This document shows positions 37,434-47,609 of a stretch of 64,000 nt of DNA, piece by piece. How positions within the stretch are numbered: the stretch's first letter is position 1; every line of letters begins with the position of its first letter. The position numbers and the translations under genes were made by a program. Origin of the DNA: Streptomyces sp. PTY087I2 (GTDB lineage: Bacteria; Actinomycetota; Actinomycetes; Streptomycetales; Streptomycetaceae); the NCBI RefSeq assembly GCF_001687325.1, contig NZ_LZRD01000013.1, forward strand, positions 62,001 through 126,000, given 5' to 3'. A model generated the notes under the pieces. It was not told the origin of the DNA. It ran no database searches and saw only the letters and a program-made list of their open reading frames with translations.

Positions 37434-37885
37434 GCGAGGACGCCCTTCTTCCATGCGTAGAGCAGTCCCACGGCCAGGAAGCCGAGGAAGATGAACATTT
37501 CGACCAGGGTCGTCGCGCCGTATCCCGGCGCCGCGAACACCGTGGCCCACGGGAACAGGAAGATGGAGTCGACCGCGAAGATCACGTACAGGAACGCGTA
37601 GACGTAGTAGCGCACCTGGGTGTGCGCCCAGCCCTCGCCGACCGGGTCGACGCCGCATTCGTAGGTGAGCAGCTTCTCCGGGGTGGGCACGACGGGGCGC
37701 AGCAGCCGCCCGGCGCCGAAGGCCACGGCGACGAACAGGACGCCGACCAGGGCGAGCAGGCCGATGACCGAATAGCTCTGGAAGTACTCGGAGGCGAGTG
37801 CGGTGGAGCCGTCCACCGGAACGCCGGACACCCCGGTCATGCCCGCCGCGTCCGCCACGCCGGTCACGTCCGTAACGTCGGCCAC
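37424..37885 (-). CDS. nuoA: NADH-quinone oxidoreductase-like subunit A
   Basis: Three-helix membrane subunit, 153 residues. The core motif TYECGVDPVGEGWAHTQVRYYVYAF includes the loop Cys that reports the active/deactive state in other complex I enzymes. The N-terminus has about 30 extra residues (Val/Asp/Gly/Thr-rich) before TM1; an internal ATG at residue 16 is an alternative start. GTG 37883-37885 is preceded by GAGGGG. It is the promoter-proximal gene of the ten-gene operon. Confidence 0.92.
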   Translation of the reverse strand: MADVTDVTGVADAAGMTGVSGVPVDGSTALASEYFQSYSVIGLLALVGVLFVAVAFGAGRLLRPVVPTPEKLLTYECGVDPVGEGWAHTQVRYYVYAFLYVIFAVDSIFLFPWATVFAAPGYGATTLVEMFIFLGFLAVGLLYAWKKGVLAWA

Positions 37886-38012
37886 GTCCGCCCCTCGCTC
37901 CCTCGTCGTCCGCGTCTGCCCCGCGTGCCCGTTGCGTACACACGGGCTTCTGTACGCACGGGAGTCTAGGGCCTGCTAAACGGAGCGTAAGCAGCCGCGT
38001 CGGACATCGGGT

Positions 38013-38026
38013 GGGGTTATCCCTAC
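38013..38026. promoter_or_regulatory. Candidate regulator site between nuoA and the first kinase
   Basis: GGGGTTATCCCTAC, matching the site before the second kinase (39312-39325, other orientation) at 13 of 14 bases. It lies about 130 bases from the nuoA start and 60 bases from the kinase start. It is a plausible target for the NarL-type regulator encoded nearby. Confidence 0.5.
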
Positions 38027-38084
38027 TTCACCCCCACCCACGAGCCCCATGGTGTGCGTGGGTGCGGCCCGGCAGGCTGGGGGT

Positions 38085-39275
38085 ATGACCATGAGCCCTT
38101 CCCTGCCGGACCCCGACCGGCTGCCGCCCGCCCGCTTCGCCCTCGACCGGTGGACCTGGCGGGAGATCGCGTATCTGCTCGCCAATCTGCCGGTGGCCGT
38201 CGTCGGGTTCGTCTACACGGTTGTTGTGATCAGCGTGGGCGCGGGGCTGTCCGTCACCGTGATCGGTCTGCCGCTGCTGGTCGGCGGGCTCCAGGGCGCT
38301 CGGCTGCTGGGCGGGCTGGAGCGGCGGCGGGCGCGGTGGATGCTCGGCGTACGGGTGGAGGAGCCGAGTCCGCTGGGGCGCGGCCACCGGGACGAGGGCT
38401 TCTTCGTCCGGCTGTGGGCGGGGCTGAAGGACCCGGTGGGCTGGCGGGCGTTGTTGTACGGGTTCATCCGACTGCCGTGGGGGGTGCTGACGTTCGCGGT
38501 GACACTGGTGAGCCTGTTCGTCCTGTGGCCGGTGCTGCCGTTCATCGCGCGGGGGCTGACGACGGTGGACCGGGCGATGGTGCGCGGGCTGCTGTCCCCG
38601 TCGGACGAGTTGGAGCGGCGCATCGCCGAGCTGGAGTCGGACCGGGGCGTGGTGGTGGACACCGCCGCCGCCGACCTGCGCCGGATCGAACGCGACCTCC
38701 ACGACGGAGCCCAGGCCCGCCTGGTCGCTCTCGCCATGGGGCTCGGTCTGGCGAAGGAGAAGCTCACGGACGACCCCGAGGCCGCGGCCCGCATGGTCGA
38801 CGAAGCGCACGGCGAGATCAAGGTGGCGCTTCAGGAGCTGCGCGACCTGGCCCGCGGCATCCACCCCGCCGTCCTCACCGACCGGGGCCTGGACGCCGCA
38901 CTCTCCGCCATCGCCTCCCGCTGCACGGTCCCGGTCAAGGTGTCGGTGGGGCTTCGGGAGCGTCCGGCCGAGGCGATCGAGGGGATCGCGTATTTCACCG
39001 TCTCGGAGCTCCTTCAGAACATCAGCAAGCACAGCGGTGCGCGGTCGGCCTCCGTCGACGTGTGGCGTTCGGGGGACCGGCTGATGCTCCAGGTCACGGA
39101 CGACGGCGGGGGCGGGGCCCGGTTGGCCGGCGGCTCGGGGCTGGCGGGGCTCGCCGAGCGGCTCGACGCGGTCGACGGGGTGTTTCTCGTGGACTCGCCG
39201 GAGGGCGGGCCGACGACCGTCACCGCCGAGCTGCCCTGGCGCGACCGGACCGTCGGGGCGGCACGGACGGCATGA
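38085..39275 (+). CDS. Membrane sensor histidine kinase, HisKA_3 type (first of two)
   Basis: 396 residues. Two pairs of hydrophobic segments (about residues 25-65 and 125-160), with the putative sensor part between them, precede the dimerisation helix with the phospho-acceptor H206 (RDLHDGAQARL). The HATPase domain follows: N-box ELLQNISKHSGA and G-box DDGGGGARLAGGSGLAGLAERL. No extracellular sensor domain is seen, as in intramembrane or DUF4118-like sensors. ATG 38085 is chosen as the ATG nearest the conserved region; upstream ATG 38049 is possible. It probably signals to the regulator at 41340. Confidence 0.88.
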   Translation: MTMSPSLPDPDRLPPARFALDRWTWREIAYLLANLPVAVVGFVYTVVVISVGAGLSVTVIGLPLLVGGLQGARLLGGLERRRARWMLGVRVEEPSPLGRGHRDEGFFVRLWAGLKDPVGWRALLYGFIRLPWGVLTFAVTLVSLFVLWPVLPFIARGLTTVDRAMVRGLLSPSDELERRIAELESDRGVVVDTAAADLRRIERDLHDGAQARLVALAMGLGLAKEKLTDDPEAAARMVDEAHGEIKVALQELRDLARGIHPAVLTDRGLDAALSAIASRCTVPVKVSVGLRERPAEAIEGIAYFTVSELLQNISKHSGARSASVDVWRSGDRLMLQVTDDGGGGARLAGGSGLAGLAERLDAVDGVFLVDSPEGGPTTVTAELPWRDRTVGAARTA

Positions 39276-39293
39276 CCGCGTGAACGGCATGAC

Positions 39294-39340
39294 CTCCGTA
39301 TCCGACCGAGGGTAGGGAAAACCCCCGGTCGGATACGGAG
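39294..39340. promoter_or_regulatory. Long hairpin and candidate operator between the two kinases
   Basis: A perfect 15-base inverted repeat (39294-39308 with 39326-39340) encloses GTAGGGAAAACCCC (39312-39325), the reverse-orientation form of the motif found before nuoA. It may end transcription of the first kinase gene and also present the operator for the second. Confidence 0.6.
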
Positions 39341-39498
39341 AGGGACCTCATGGTGCGGAAGGCCGCCGGCCAGCACCCTGGAGGGAGAACGGAAGAGGAA
39401 CGGCCCAGGGTGACGGGGCCGGCTCCGGCGCCACGGCGGCGCACACCCCATGTACAGCCCACTGAGAGACTGAGACAGAGACGGAACGGACGGGACTC

Positions 39499-40860
39499 AT
39501 GGCCACGGCATACGGACCGGACACGCGGGACCGGGAGCACGAGGGTTCCGCCCCCGGCTTCGGGGTGAAGACCCGGACGAAGCATTTCCTTCCCGCGCCG
39601 CTGCGTGCGCCGCTGGAGGCCCGTGCCTGGAGCGAGCTCCTCTACGCGGTGCTGAGCTTCCCGCTCAGCACGGCGATGTTCATCTTCGCGATCACGATGA
39701 CGTCGTTGAGCGCGGGCCTGATGGTCACCTTCATCGGGATACCGGTCCTCGCCGTCGGCCTCGCCGTGTGCCGGGGTTTCGGGACGCTGGAGCGGCACCG
39801 GGCGCGCGCCCTGCTGCGGGTGGAGGTGGCGGATCCGGAGCGGGTGCGGGGGAAGACCGGCGGCCCGATGTCCTGGATGGGCGCGGTCCTCAAGAGCGGG
39901 GCGTCCTGGCGGCACCTGCTGTACACGCTGCTGCACTTCCCGTGGGCCATATTCACGTTCGTCGTCGCGATCACGTTCTGGACGTACGGTCTGGCAGGGC
40001 TGACGTACCCGCTGTGGTTCTGGCTCTTCCCGGTGTTCGCCGGGCAGGACGGCATCCAGGTGTACGGGGACCGCACCCACGCGGAGTATCTGAACTCGCC
40101 CCTTGAGCTGGCGGCGACCGGGGCGGTGGGCCTGGTGCTGGTGATGGCGGCGCCCTGGGTCGTGCGGGGTCTGCTGACGGTGGACCGGCTGATGGTGACC
40201 GGTCTGCTGGGGCCGTCCCGGCTGGCCACCCGGGTCTCCGAGCTGGAGTCGGACCGGGGCGTGGTCGTGGACACCGCCGCCGCCGACCTGCGCCGGATCG
40301 AACGCGACCTGCACGACGGAGCCCAGGCCCGTCTGGTCGCCCTCGCGATGGATCTGGGCCTGGCGAAGGAGAAGCTCACGGATGACCCCGAGGCGGCGGC
40401 CCGCATGGTCGACGAAGCGCATGGTGAGGTGAAGGTGGCGCTTCAGGAGCTGCGCGATCTGGCCCGCGGGATCCACCCGGCCGTCCTCACCGACCGGGGC
40501 CTGGACGCCGCACTCTCCGCGATAGCCTCCCGCTGCACCGTGCCCGTGACCGTCGAGGTGGACCTGGATTCGCGTCCGGCGCAGGCGATCGAGGGGATCG
40601 CGTATTTCACCGTCTCGGAGCTGCTCCAGAACATCAGCAAGCACGCCCGTGCGACCCGGGCCACGGTGGATGTGTGGCGGGCGGGCGACCGGCTGATGCT
40701 CCAGGTCACGGACAACGGCCGGGGCGGTGCGTCACCGGCCGCGGGCGGCGGCCTGGCCGGCCTGGCGGAGCGCCTGGACGCCGTGGACGGAGTCCTGGTG
40801 GTCGACTCCCCCACGGGCGGCCCGACGACGGTAACGGCCGAGCTTCCCTGGCGCGGCTGA
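39499..40860 (+). CDS. Membrane sensor histidine kinase, HisKA_3 type (second of two)
   Basis: 453 residues, same layout as the neighbour: four hydrophobic segments (about residues 50-90 and 140-230), phospho-acceptor H272 in RDLHDGAQARL, N-box ELLQNISKHARA and G-box DNGRGGASPAAGGGLAGLAERL. The loop between the helix pairs is longer (WTYGLAGLTYPLWFWLFPVFAGQDG). Over about 103 residues of the catalytic core it differs from the first kinase at only two positions, while the membrane parts differ, so the two probably sense different cues and feed one regulator. Confidence 0.9.
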   Translation: MATAYGPDTRDREHEGSAPGFGVKTRTKHFLPAPLRAPLEARAWSELLYAVLSFPLSTAMFIFAITMTSLSAGLMVTFIGIPVLAVGLAVCRGFGTLERHRARALLRVEVADPERVRGKTGGPMSWMGAVLKSGASWRHLLYTLLHFPWAIFTFVVAITFWTYGLAGLTYPLWFWLFPVFAGQDGIQVYGDRTHAEYLNSPLELAATGAVGLVLVMAAPWVVRGLLTVDRLMVTGLLGPSRLATRVSELESDRGVVVDTAAADLRRIERDLHDGAQARLVALAMDLGLAKEKLTDDPEAAARMVDEAHGEVKVALQELRDLARGIHPAVLTDRGLDAALSAIASRCTVPVTVEVDLDSRPAQAIEGIAYFTVSELLQNISKHARATRATVDVWRAGDRLMLQVTDNGRGGASPAAGGGLAGLAERLDAVDGVLVVDSPTGGPTTVTAELPWRG

Positions 40861-41339
40861 CCCGGACGAGCATGCTGGACGGGCCGGCCTGGCGGGGCTG
40901 ACCGGCGGGGCTGACCGGCCGAGCCAGCCGAGCGGGCCGGCCTGGCGGGGCTCTGACCCGGCCGAGCCAGCCTGACGGGGAGGCCCGACGGGGCTGACCC
41001 TACCGAGCCTGCCTGGCGGGGCTGACCCGACCGAGCCTCGCTCTCCCCCGCTCCTCACCGGGGCTGGCCCCCTTCCCCCTCCGGGGCTGGCCCCCTTCCC
41101 CCTCCGGGGCTGGCCCCCTTTCCCCCCGGGCTGACCCCTCCCCCTGTTCCCTCCCCTGCTCCTCCTCTCCCGGTCCGTGTGAGTTATCCACAGGCCCCCC
41201 ATCCGTGTCCGGGGCCTGGGATGCTGGAACGGTCGGGGCGCGGCGCGTGGTGGTCGGGCGCGGGGCGTGCGGGGTCGCGGGGAACGCGGCATATTCGAAA
41301 AGTGGGGGACTCGCAGTCGTGGAGAACGTGGAGAACAGG
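40861..41339. other. Repeat-rich intergenic region before the response regulator
   Basis: About 480 bases. The first 260 are simple, C/G-biased repeats. The rest holds the promoter zone of the regulator gene, including a locally AT-rich patch (GCATATTCGAAAAG around 41290). No gene is supported. Confidence 0.6.
40870..41131. repeat. Two degenerate minisatellite families
   Basis: Copies of GCCTGGCGGGGCTGACC-like units spaced by 30-50 bases run to about 41036. They are followed by three near-identical 23-base units built on CCGGGGCTGGCCCCCTTCCC (about 41057-41125). They are in no recognisable reading frame. Confidence 0.7.
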
Positions 41340-41999
41340 GTGCGCGTGGTCATCGCCGAGGATTCGGTCCTGCTCCGGGAGGGGCTCACCCGGCTGCTCA
41401 CCGATCTCGGGCACGACGTGGTCGCGGGGGTCGGGGACGCGGAGGCGCTGCTCAAGACCGTGGGGGAACTGGACGCCGAGCAGGCGCTGCCCGATGTGGT
41501 GGTCGCCGATGTGCGGATGCCGCCGACGCACACCGACGAGGGGGTGCGCGCGGCGGTGCGGCTGCGGAAGGACTACCCGGGCATCGGGGTGCTGGTCCTC
41601 TCCCAGTACGTGGAGGAGCAGTACGCCACCGAGCTGCTGGCGGGCAGCAGCCGCGGGGTGGGGTATCTGCTGAAGGACCGGGTGGCCGAGGTCCGCGAGT
41701 TCGTGGACGCGGTCGTCCGGGTGGCGCAGGGCGGGACGGCGCTGGACCCGGAAGTGGTGGCGCAGCTGCTGGGCCGCAGCCGCAAGCAGGACGTGCTGGC
41801 CGGGCTGACGCCGCGCGAGCGGGAGGTCCTCGGTCTGATGGCCGAGGGCCGGACGAACTCCGCCATCGCCCGGCAGCTCGTGGTGAGCGACGGGGCGGTC
41901 GAGAAGCACGTGAGCAACATCTTCCTGAAGCTGGGGCTCTCCCCCAGCGACGGCGACCACCGGCGCGTCCTCGCCGTGCTGACCTACCTGAATTCCTAG
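41340..41999 (+). CDS. NarL/FixJ-type response regulator
   Basis: 219 residues from GTG 41340, which has GGAG six bases upstream; GTG 41319 would add seven residues. The receiver domain starts VRVVIAEDSVLLREG, with phospho-acceptor D57 in VVVADVRMP and the conserved Lys in YLLKDRV. The LuxR-type DNA-binding domain is clear: LTPREREVLGLMAEGRTNSAI and VEKHVSNIFLKLGL. It is probably the output of both upstream kinases. Candidate targets are the nuo operon and the kinase genes, from the shared 14-bp motif. Confidence 0.93.
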   Translation: MRVVIAEDSVLLREGLTRLLTDLGHDVVAGVGDAEALLKTVGELDAEQALPDVVVADVRMPPTHTDEGVRAAVRLRKDYPGIGVLVLSQYVEEQYATELLAGSSRGVGYLLKDRVAEVREFVDAVVRVAQGGTALDPEVVAQLLGRSRKQDVLAGLTPREREVLGLMAEGRTNSAIARQLVVSDGAVEKHVSNIFLKLGLSPSDGDHRRVLAVLTYLNS

Positions 42000-42303
42000 G
42001 AATCTGACACTCTGTCAGGTATTGGGCGCGCAGAGAAGCGCCCGAGGGGAGGGGGAAGAGGAGGGCTCGAAGGAGGGCCCTGGCAGGCGAGGGGCCTAGG
42101 GCCAAAGGCTCAGGCGGCAGGCATCTCCGTCCCACGATCGGGGGGTGGCATAACGTGACAAGCCTTACCAAAAGGGGGTCTCAAAACGGCGTCCACCATA
42201 TGATCGGTCCCCGGAGGGCAACCTACGCGGACGTAGGGTGGCCTCTGGGATCCGCCGGCCGCCGGACGGTTCCGAACCGCCGCCCCAAGGGAGGTCCAGT
42301 TCA
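42000..42303. other. Region between the response regulator and korA
   Basis: 304 bases. Two small hairpins follow the regulator stop (CTGACA-CTC-TGTCAG at 42004-42018 and a six-base stem at 42024-42043). The rest is purine-rich and then GC-rich leader up to a strong korA ribosome-binding site. No gene is supported. Confidence 0.6.
42004..42043 (+). terminator. Double hairpin after the response regulator
   Basis: Two adjacent perfect stems (six bases each) immediately after the stop codon; the second is GC only (GGGCGC/GCGCCC). No T-run follows. Confidence 0.5.
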
Positions 42304-44260
42304 GTGACGAGCCAGGTCAGTAGCGCGGCAGAGAAGGCCGATGAGGCCAACGACGCCGTCCTCGGGGGCCAGCGAGCCCCCCTGTCAGGTACGACGGGAA
42401 CCACGGGCGGCGACGGGAAGGAAGTCCGCCGCCTGGACCGGGTGATCATCCGCTTCGCGGGCGACTCGGGTGACGGCATGCAGCTCACGGGCGACCGGTT
42501 CACCTCGGAGACCGCTTCCTTCGGCAACGACCTCTCCACCCTGCCGAACTTCCCGGCGGAGATCCGCGCCCCCGCGGGCACGCTGCCGGGGGTCTCTTCC
42601 TTTCAGCTCCACTTTGCCGATCATGACATTCTGACTCCGGGCGACGCTCCCAACGTCCTGGTCGCGATGAACCCCGCCGCGTTGAAGGCGAACATCGACG
42701 ACGTACCGCGTGGCGCGGAAATCATTGTGAACACCGATGAGTTCACGAAGCGGCCGATGGCGAAGGTGGGGTATGCGACCAGTCCGCTGGAGGACGGTTC
42801 GCTGGAGGCCTACAACGTCCATCCGGTGCCGCTGACGACGCTGACGCTGGAGGCACTGAAGGAGTTCGGGCTCCCCCGCAAGGAGGCCGAGCGGTCGAAG
42901 AACATGTTCGCGCTCGGGCTGCTGTCGTGGATGTACCACCGGCCGACCGAGGGGACAGAGGCGTTCCTGCGGGCCAAATTCGCCAAGAAACCGGAGATCG
43001 CCGAGGCGAATGTGGCGGCCTTCCGGGCCGGGTGGAATTTCGGCGAGACGACCGAGGACTTCGCGGTCTCCTACGAGGTCGCCCCGGCGTCGCAGGCCTT
43101 CCCCACCGGCACCTACCGCAACATCTCGGGGAACCTCGCCCTGTCCTACGGTCTGATCGCCGCCGGGCAGCTGGCGGACCTGCCGCTCTACCTGGGCTCG
43201 TATCCGATCACCCCGGCCTCGGACATCCTGCACGAGCTGTCCCGGCACAAGAACTTCGGTGTGCGGACCTTCCAGGCCGAGGACGAGATCGCCGGAATCG
43301 GGGCGGCGCTGGGTGCCGCGTTCGGCGGGGCGCTGGGCGTCACGACCACGTCCGGCCCCGGTGTGGCGCTGAAGTCGGAGACGATCGGGCTCGCGGTCTC
43401 CCTGGAGCTGCCGCTGCTGATCATCGACATCCAGCGCGGCGGTCCGTCGACGGGGCTGCCGACCAAGACCGAGCAGGCCGATCTGCTCCAGGCGATGTTC
43501 GGGAGGAACGGGGAGGCTCCGGTTCCGATCGTGGCCCCGCGGACCCCGGCGGACTGCTTCGACGCCGCGATCGACGCGGCCCGGATCGCCCTGACGTACC
43601 GGACGCCGGTCTTCCTGCTCTCCGACGGCTATCTGGCCAACGGCTCCGAGCCCTGGCGCATCCCGGAGACGGACGCGCTGCCCGACCTCAAGACGCCGTT
43701 CGCCACCGGGCCGAACCACACCCTGGCCGACGGCACCGAGGTCTTCTGGCCCTACAAGCGCGACCCGCAGACCCTGGCCCGCCCCTGGGCGGTCCCGGGT
43801 ACGGCCGGCCTGGAGCACCGCATCGGCGGGATCGAGAAGCAGGACGGCACCGGCAACATCTCCTACGACCCGGCCAACCACGACTTCATGGTCCGCACGC
43901 GCCAGGCCAAGGTCGACGGCATCGAGGTTCCCGACCTGGAGGTCGACGACCCGGCCGGGGCGGCGACGCTGGTGCTCGGCTGGGGGTCGACGTACGGGCC
44001 GATCACCGCCGCCGTACGCCGTCTGCGCGCCGCGGGGGCACCCATCGCCCAGGCCCACCTGCGCCACCTCAACCCCTTCCCGAAGAATCTCGGCGAGGTG
44101 CTGAAGCGCTACGACAAGGTCGTCGTGCCCGAGATGAACCTGGGCCAGCTCGCGATGCTGCTGCGGGCGAAGTATCTGGTGGACGCCCACAGCTACAACC
44201 AGGTCAACGGAATGCCGTTCAAGGCCGAGCAGCTCGCCACGGCTCTCAAGGAGGCCATCG

Positions 44261-44268
<8 letters not shown>
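42304..44268 (+). CDS. korA: 2-oxoglutarate:ferredoxin oxidoreductase, alpha (gamma-alpha fused) subunit
   Basis: 654 residues. With KorB it decarboxylates 2-oxoglutarate to succinyl-CoA and reduces ferredoxin. The gamma domain comes first (RVIIRFAGDSGDGMQLTGD), then the alpha/pyrimidine-binding domain with YPITPASDILHELS, FQAEDEIAGIGAALGAAFGG and TTTSGPGVALKSETIGLAV, and the C-terminal domain (LGWGSTYGPI, HLNPFPKN). GTG 42304 follows GGGAGG and starts VTSQVSSAAEKAD; about 45 N-terminal residues are hydrophilic. It overlaps korB by eight bases. Confidence 0.95.
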
Positions 44269-45334
<1,066 letters not shown>

Positions 45335-45354
45335 GCCGGAGCAGGTACACGCCC

Positions 45355-45394
45355 GAGGCCCGGGCCCGATCCCCACGGATCGGGCCCGGGCCTC
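45355..45394 (+). terminator. Terminator after korB
   Basis: A perfect 18-base stem (45355-45372 with 45377-45394) and a four-base loop, 20 bases past the korB stop. Confidence 0.88.
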
Positions 45395-45453
45395 GTCGTA
45401 TGCATGGCGCGGCCGTATGCCTCGCGTGCCGCTTCCCGGAACCCGAAGGTGAC

Positions 45454-45466
45454 ACTTTCTAAAAGT
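45454..45466. promoter_or_regulatory. Palindromic operator upstream of the QorB-like gene
   Basis: ACTTTCTAAAAGT is a perfect palindrome around a three-base centre, in an unusually AT-rich spot, 68 bases before the start codon. It resembles HxlR-family sites. Confidence 0.45.
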
Positions 45467-45533
45467 TAGCGCTTCCCTTAGGGTGGTGTCCGAAGCACGC
45501 AGACGCATCAGCTGATCGAAATCGGAGCCCCCC

Positions 45534-46394
45534 ATGAGCATCGTTGTCACCGGAGCCACTGGCGCACTCGGCCGCCTCGTCGTCGACGCCCTGCTGACCA
45601 CGGTCCCGGCCGGCGAGGTCGTCGCCGTCGTGCGGGACAAGGAGAAGGCCGCCGCGCCGGCAGCCCGGGGCGTGGAGCTGCGCGTCGCGGACTACAACGC
45701 CCCCGAGACCCTTGCCGGAGCCTTCCGGTCCGGTGACCGGGTGCTGCTGATCTCCGGCAGCGAGGTGGGCGAGCGGGTGGCGCAGCACACCGCGGTCATC
45801 GACGCGGCCAAGGCGGCGGGCGTCGCCCAGCTCGCGTACACCGGCATCCTCGGCGGACCCGACGCGGACTTCACGCTGGCCGACGAGCACAAGGCCACCG
45901 AGCAGCTGATCCTCGACTCCGGGCTGCCGTACACCTTCCTGCGCAACGGCTGGTACACGGAGAACTACACCGCCAACCTGGCCCCGGTCCTGGAGCACCG
46001 CGCCGTCGTCGCCAACGCGGGCGAGGGCCGCATCGCCTCCGCCACCCGGGCCGACTACGCCGCCGCCGCGGCCGCCGTGCTCACCGGCGACGGCCACCTG
46101 AACACCGCCTACGAGCTGAGCGGCGACACCGCCTGGTCGCTCGCCGAGTACGCCGCGGTGATCTCCGAGGTGACCGGCGAGACGATCGCGTACACCAACG
46201 TTCCGGCCGCCGTGCACCAGGAGATCCTGGTCGGCGCGGGGCTCCCCGAGGGCTTCGCGGCGATCCTCGTCGACGTGGACGAGGCGATCGAGCGCGGACG
46301 GCTCGCGGGGACGAGCGGCGACCTCGCCCGGCTCATCGGCCGCCCGACGACGCCTCTGGCCGAGACCGTGCGCGCCGCTCTTTCCGCCGCCTGA
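45534..46394 (+). CDS. NAD(P)H:quinone reductase, QorB/YtfG-like (NmrA family)
   Basis: 286 residues. The dinucleotide site is at the start (MSIVVTGATGALGRLVVDAL), then VVRDKEKA, LAYTGILGG (where classical SDRs have the catalytic Tyr), and LPYTFLRNGWYTENY, the most typical block of the QorB group. It should reduce quinones with NADPH. Such genes usually stand beside an HxlR regulator; none is present here, but a palindromic site is. Confidence 0.85.
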   Translation: MSIVVTGATGALGRLVVDALLTTVPAGEVVAVVRDKEKAAAPAARGVELRVADYNAPETLAGAFRSGDRVLLISGSEVGERVAQHTAVIDAAKAAGVAQLAYTGILGGPDADFTLADEHKATEQLILDSGLPYTFLRNGWYTENYTANLAPVLEHRAVVANAGEGRIASATRADYAAAAAAVLTGDGHLNTAYELSGDTAWSLAEYAAVISEVTGETIAYTNVPAAVHQEILVGAGLPEGFAAILVDVDEAIERGRLAGTSGDLARLIGRPTTPLAETVRAALSAA

Positions 46395-46577
46395 GCCGAG
46401 ACGGTCCGGGCCGCCCTGTCGGCCGCCTGAGCCGCCGAGCCCGCCCGTCGCATCCACCCCCCTCAGCGCTGTCATGAGTGTTTTCGTGAGACGGGTATGA
46501 CACGACGCCCTTCCGGCGCTACCGTCGTGCCGTCGGCCGCATGGGCCGACGCGGGCGGGCAGGCCGGGAGGGCACAC

Positions 46578-47609
46578 GTGGAGGGCAAGAACGAGCAGCG
46601 GGCGGGCCTGCTGTACGGAATCGGCGCGTACGGGATGTGGGGCCTGGTCCCGCTGTTCTGGCCGCTCCTCGAACCGTCCGGGGCGATCGAGATCCTCGCC
46701 CACCGGATGGTGTGGTCGCTCGGCGTCGTCGCCGTCGCCCTGCTGCTCGTACGCCGCTGGGCCTGGATCGGCGAACTGGTCCGCGACCGGCGCAAGCTGG
46801 GGCTGATATCGGTGGCGGCGGCGACGATCTCCGTCAACTGGGGCCTCTACATCTGGGCCGTGAACAACGGGCATGTCGTCGAGGCCTCGCTCGGCTACTT
46901 CATCAATCCGCTGGTCACCATCGCCATGGGCGTCCTGCTGCTGGGCGAACGGCTGCGGCCCGCCCAGTGGGCCGCGGTCGCCACCGGCGTGGCCGCCGTG
47001 CTCGTCCTGGCGATCGGGTACGGCAAGCCGCCGTGGGTCTCGCTGGTACTGGCGTTCTCCTTCGCCACGTACGGCCTGGTGAAGAAGAAGGTGAACATGG
47101 GCGGTCTGGAGTCCCTGGCCGCCGAGACCGCCGTGCTCTTCGTGCCCGCGCTCGGCTTCCTGCTCTGGCTGGCCGCCACCGGCGAGTCGACGTTCACGGC
47201 CGGGGGCGCGGGGCACGGGTTCCTGCTCGCCGCGACGGGCATCGTCACGGCGGTCCCGCTGATCTGCTTCGGCGCGGCGGCGATCCGCGTGCCGCTGTCC
47301 ACGCTGGGGCTCCTCCAGTATCTGGCTCCGGTCTTCCAGTTCGGGCTCGGCGTCCTCTACTTCCACGAGGCGATGCCGCCCGAGCGGTGGGCCGGGTTCG
47401 CTCTCGTCTGGCTCGCCCTGTCGCTGCTGACCTGGGACGCGTTGCGCACCGCGCGGCGCAACCGGGCGCTGGCGGTGGAGCTGCTGGCGACGGCGGCCGC
47501 CGCCCCGGCCCCCGCATCCCCGGACCCGAACCCGGCACCGGCACCGGCACCGGCCTCGCCGGATCTCACATCCACCCCTTCGAACCCCGCACAACAAAAG
47601 ATTACCTAG
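46578..47609 (+). CDS. rarD: RarD/EamA-type permease
   Basis: 343 residues, ten hydrophobic helices in two EamA halves. It begins VEGKNEQRAGLLYGIGAYGMWGLVPLFW, the RarD hallmark, and includes ISVNWGLYIWAVNNGHVVEASLGYFINPL. GTG 46578 follows GGGAGGG. The last 45 residues are a low-complexity Pro/Ala/Ser tail. RarD is linked to chloramphenicol sensitivity in other bacteria, but its substrate is unsettled. Confidence 0.9.
   Translation: MEGKNEQRAGLLYGIGAYGMWGLVPLFWPLLEPSGAIEILAHRMVWSLGVVAVALLLVRRWAWIGELVRDRRKLGLISVAAATISVNWGLYIWAVNNGHVVEASLGYFINPLVTIAMGVLLLGERLRPAQWAAVATGVAAVLVLAIGYGKPPWVSLVLAFSFATYGLVKKKVNMGGLESLAAETAVLFVPALGFLLWLAATGESTFTAGGAGHGFLLAATGIVTAVPLICFGAAAIRVPLSTLGLLQYLAPVFQFGLGVLYFHEAMPPERWAGFALVWLALSLLTWDALRTARRNRALAVELLATAAAAPAPASPDPNPAPAPAPASPDLTSTPSNPAQQKIT

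Noticed and set aside
40870..41131. A proline-rich coding sequence within the repeats
   Set aside because: No frame has a start with a ribosome-binding site and repeats do not keep a common frame.
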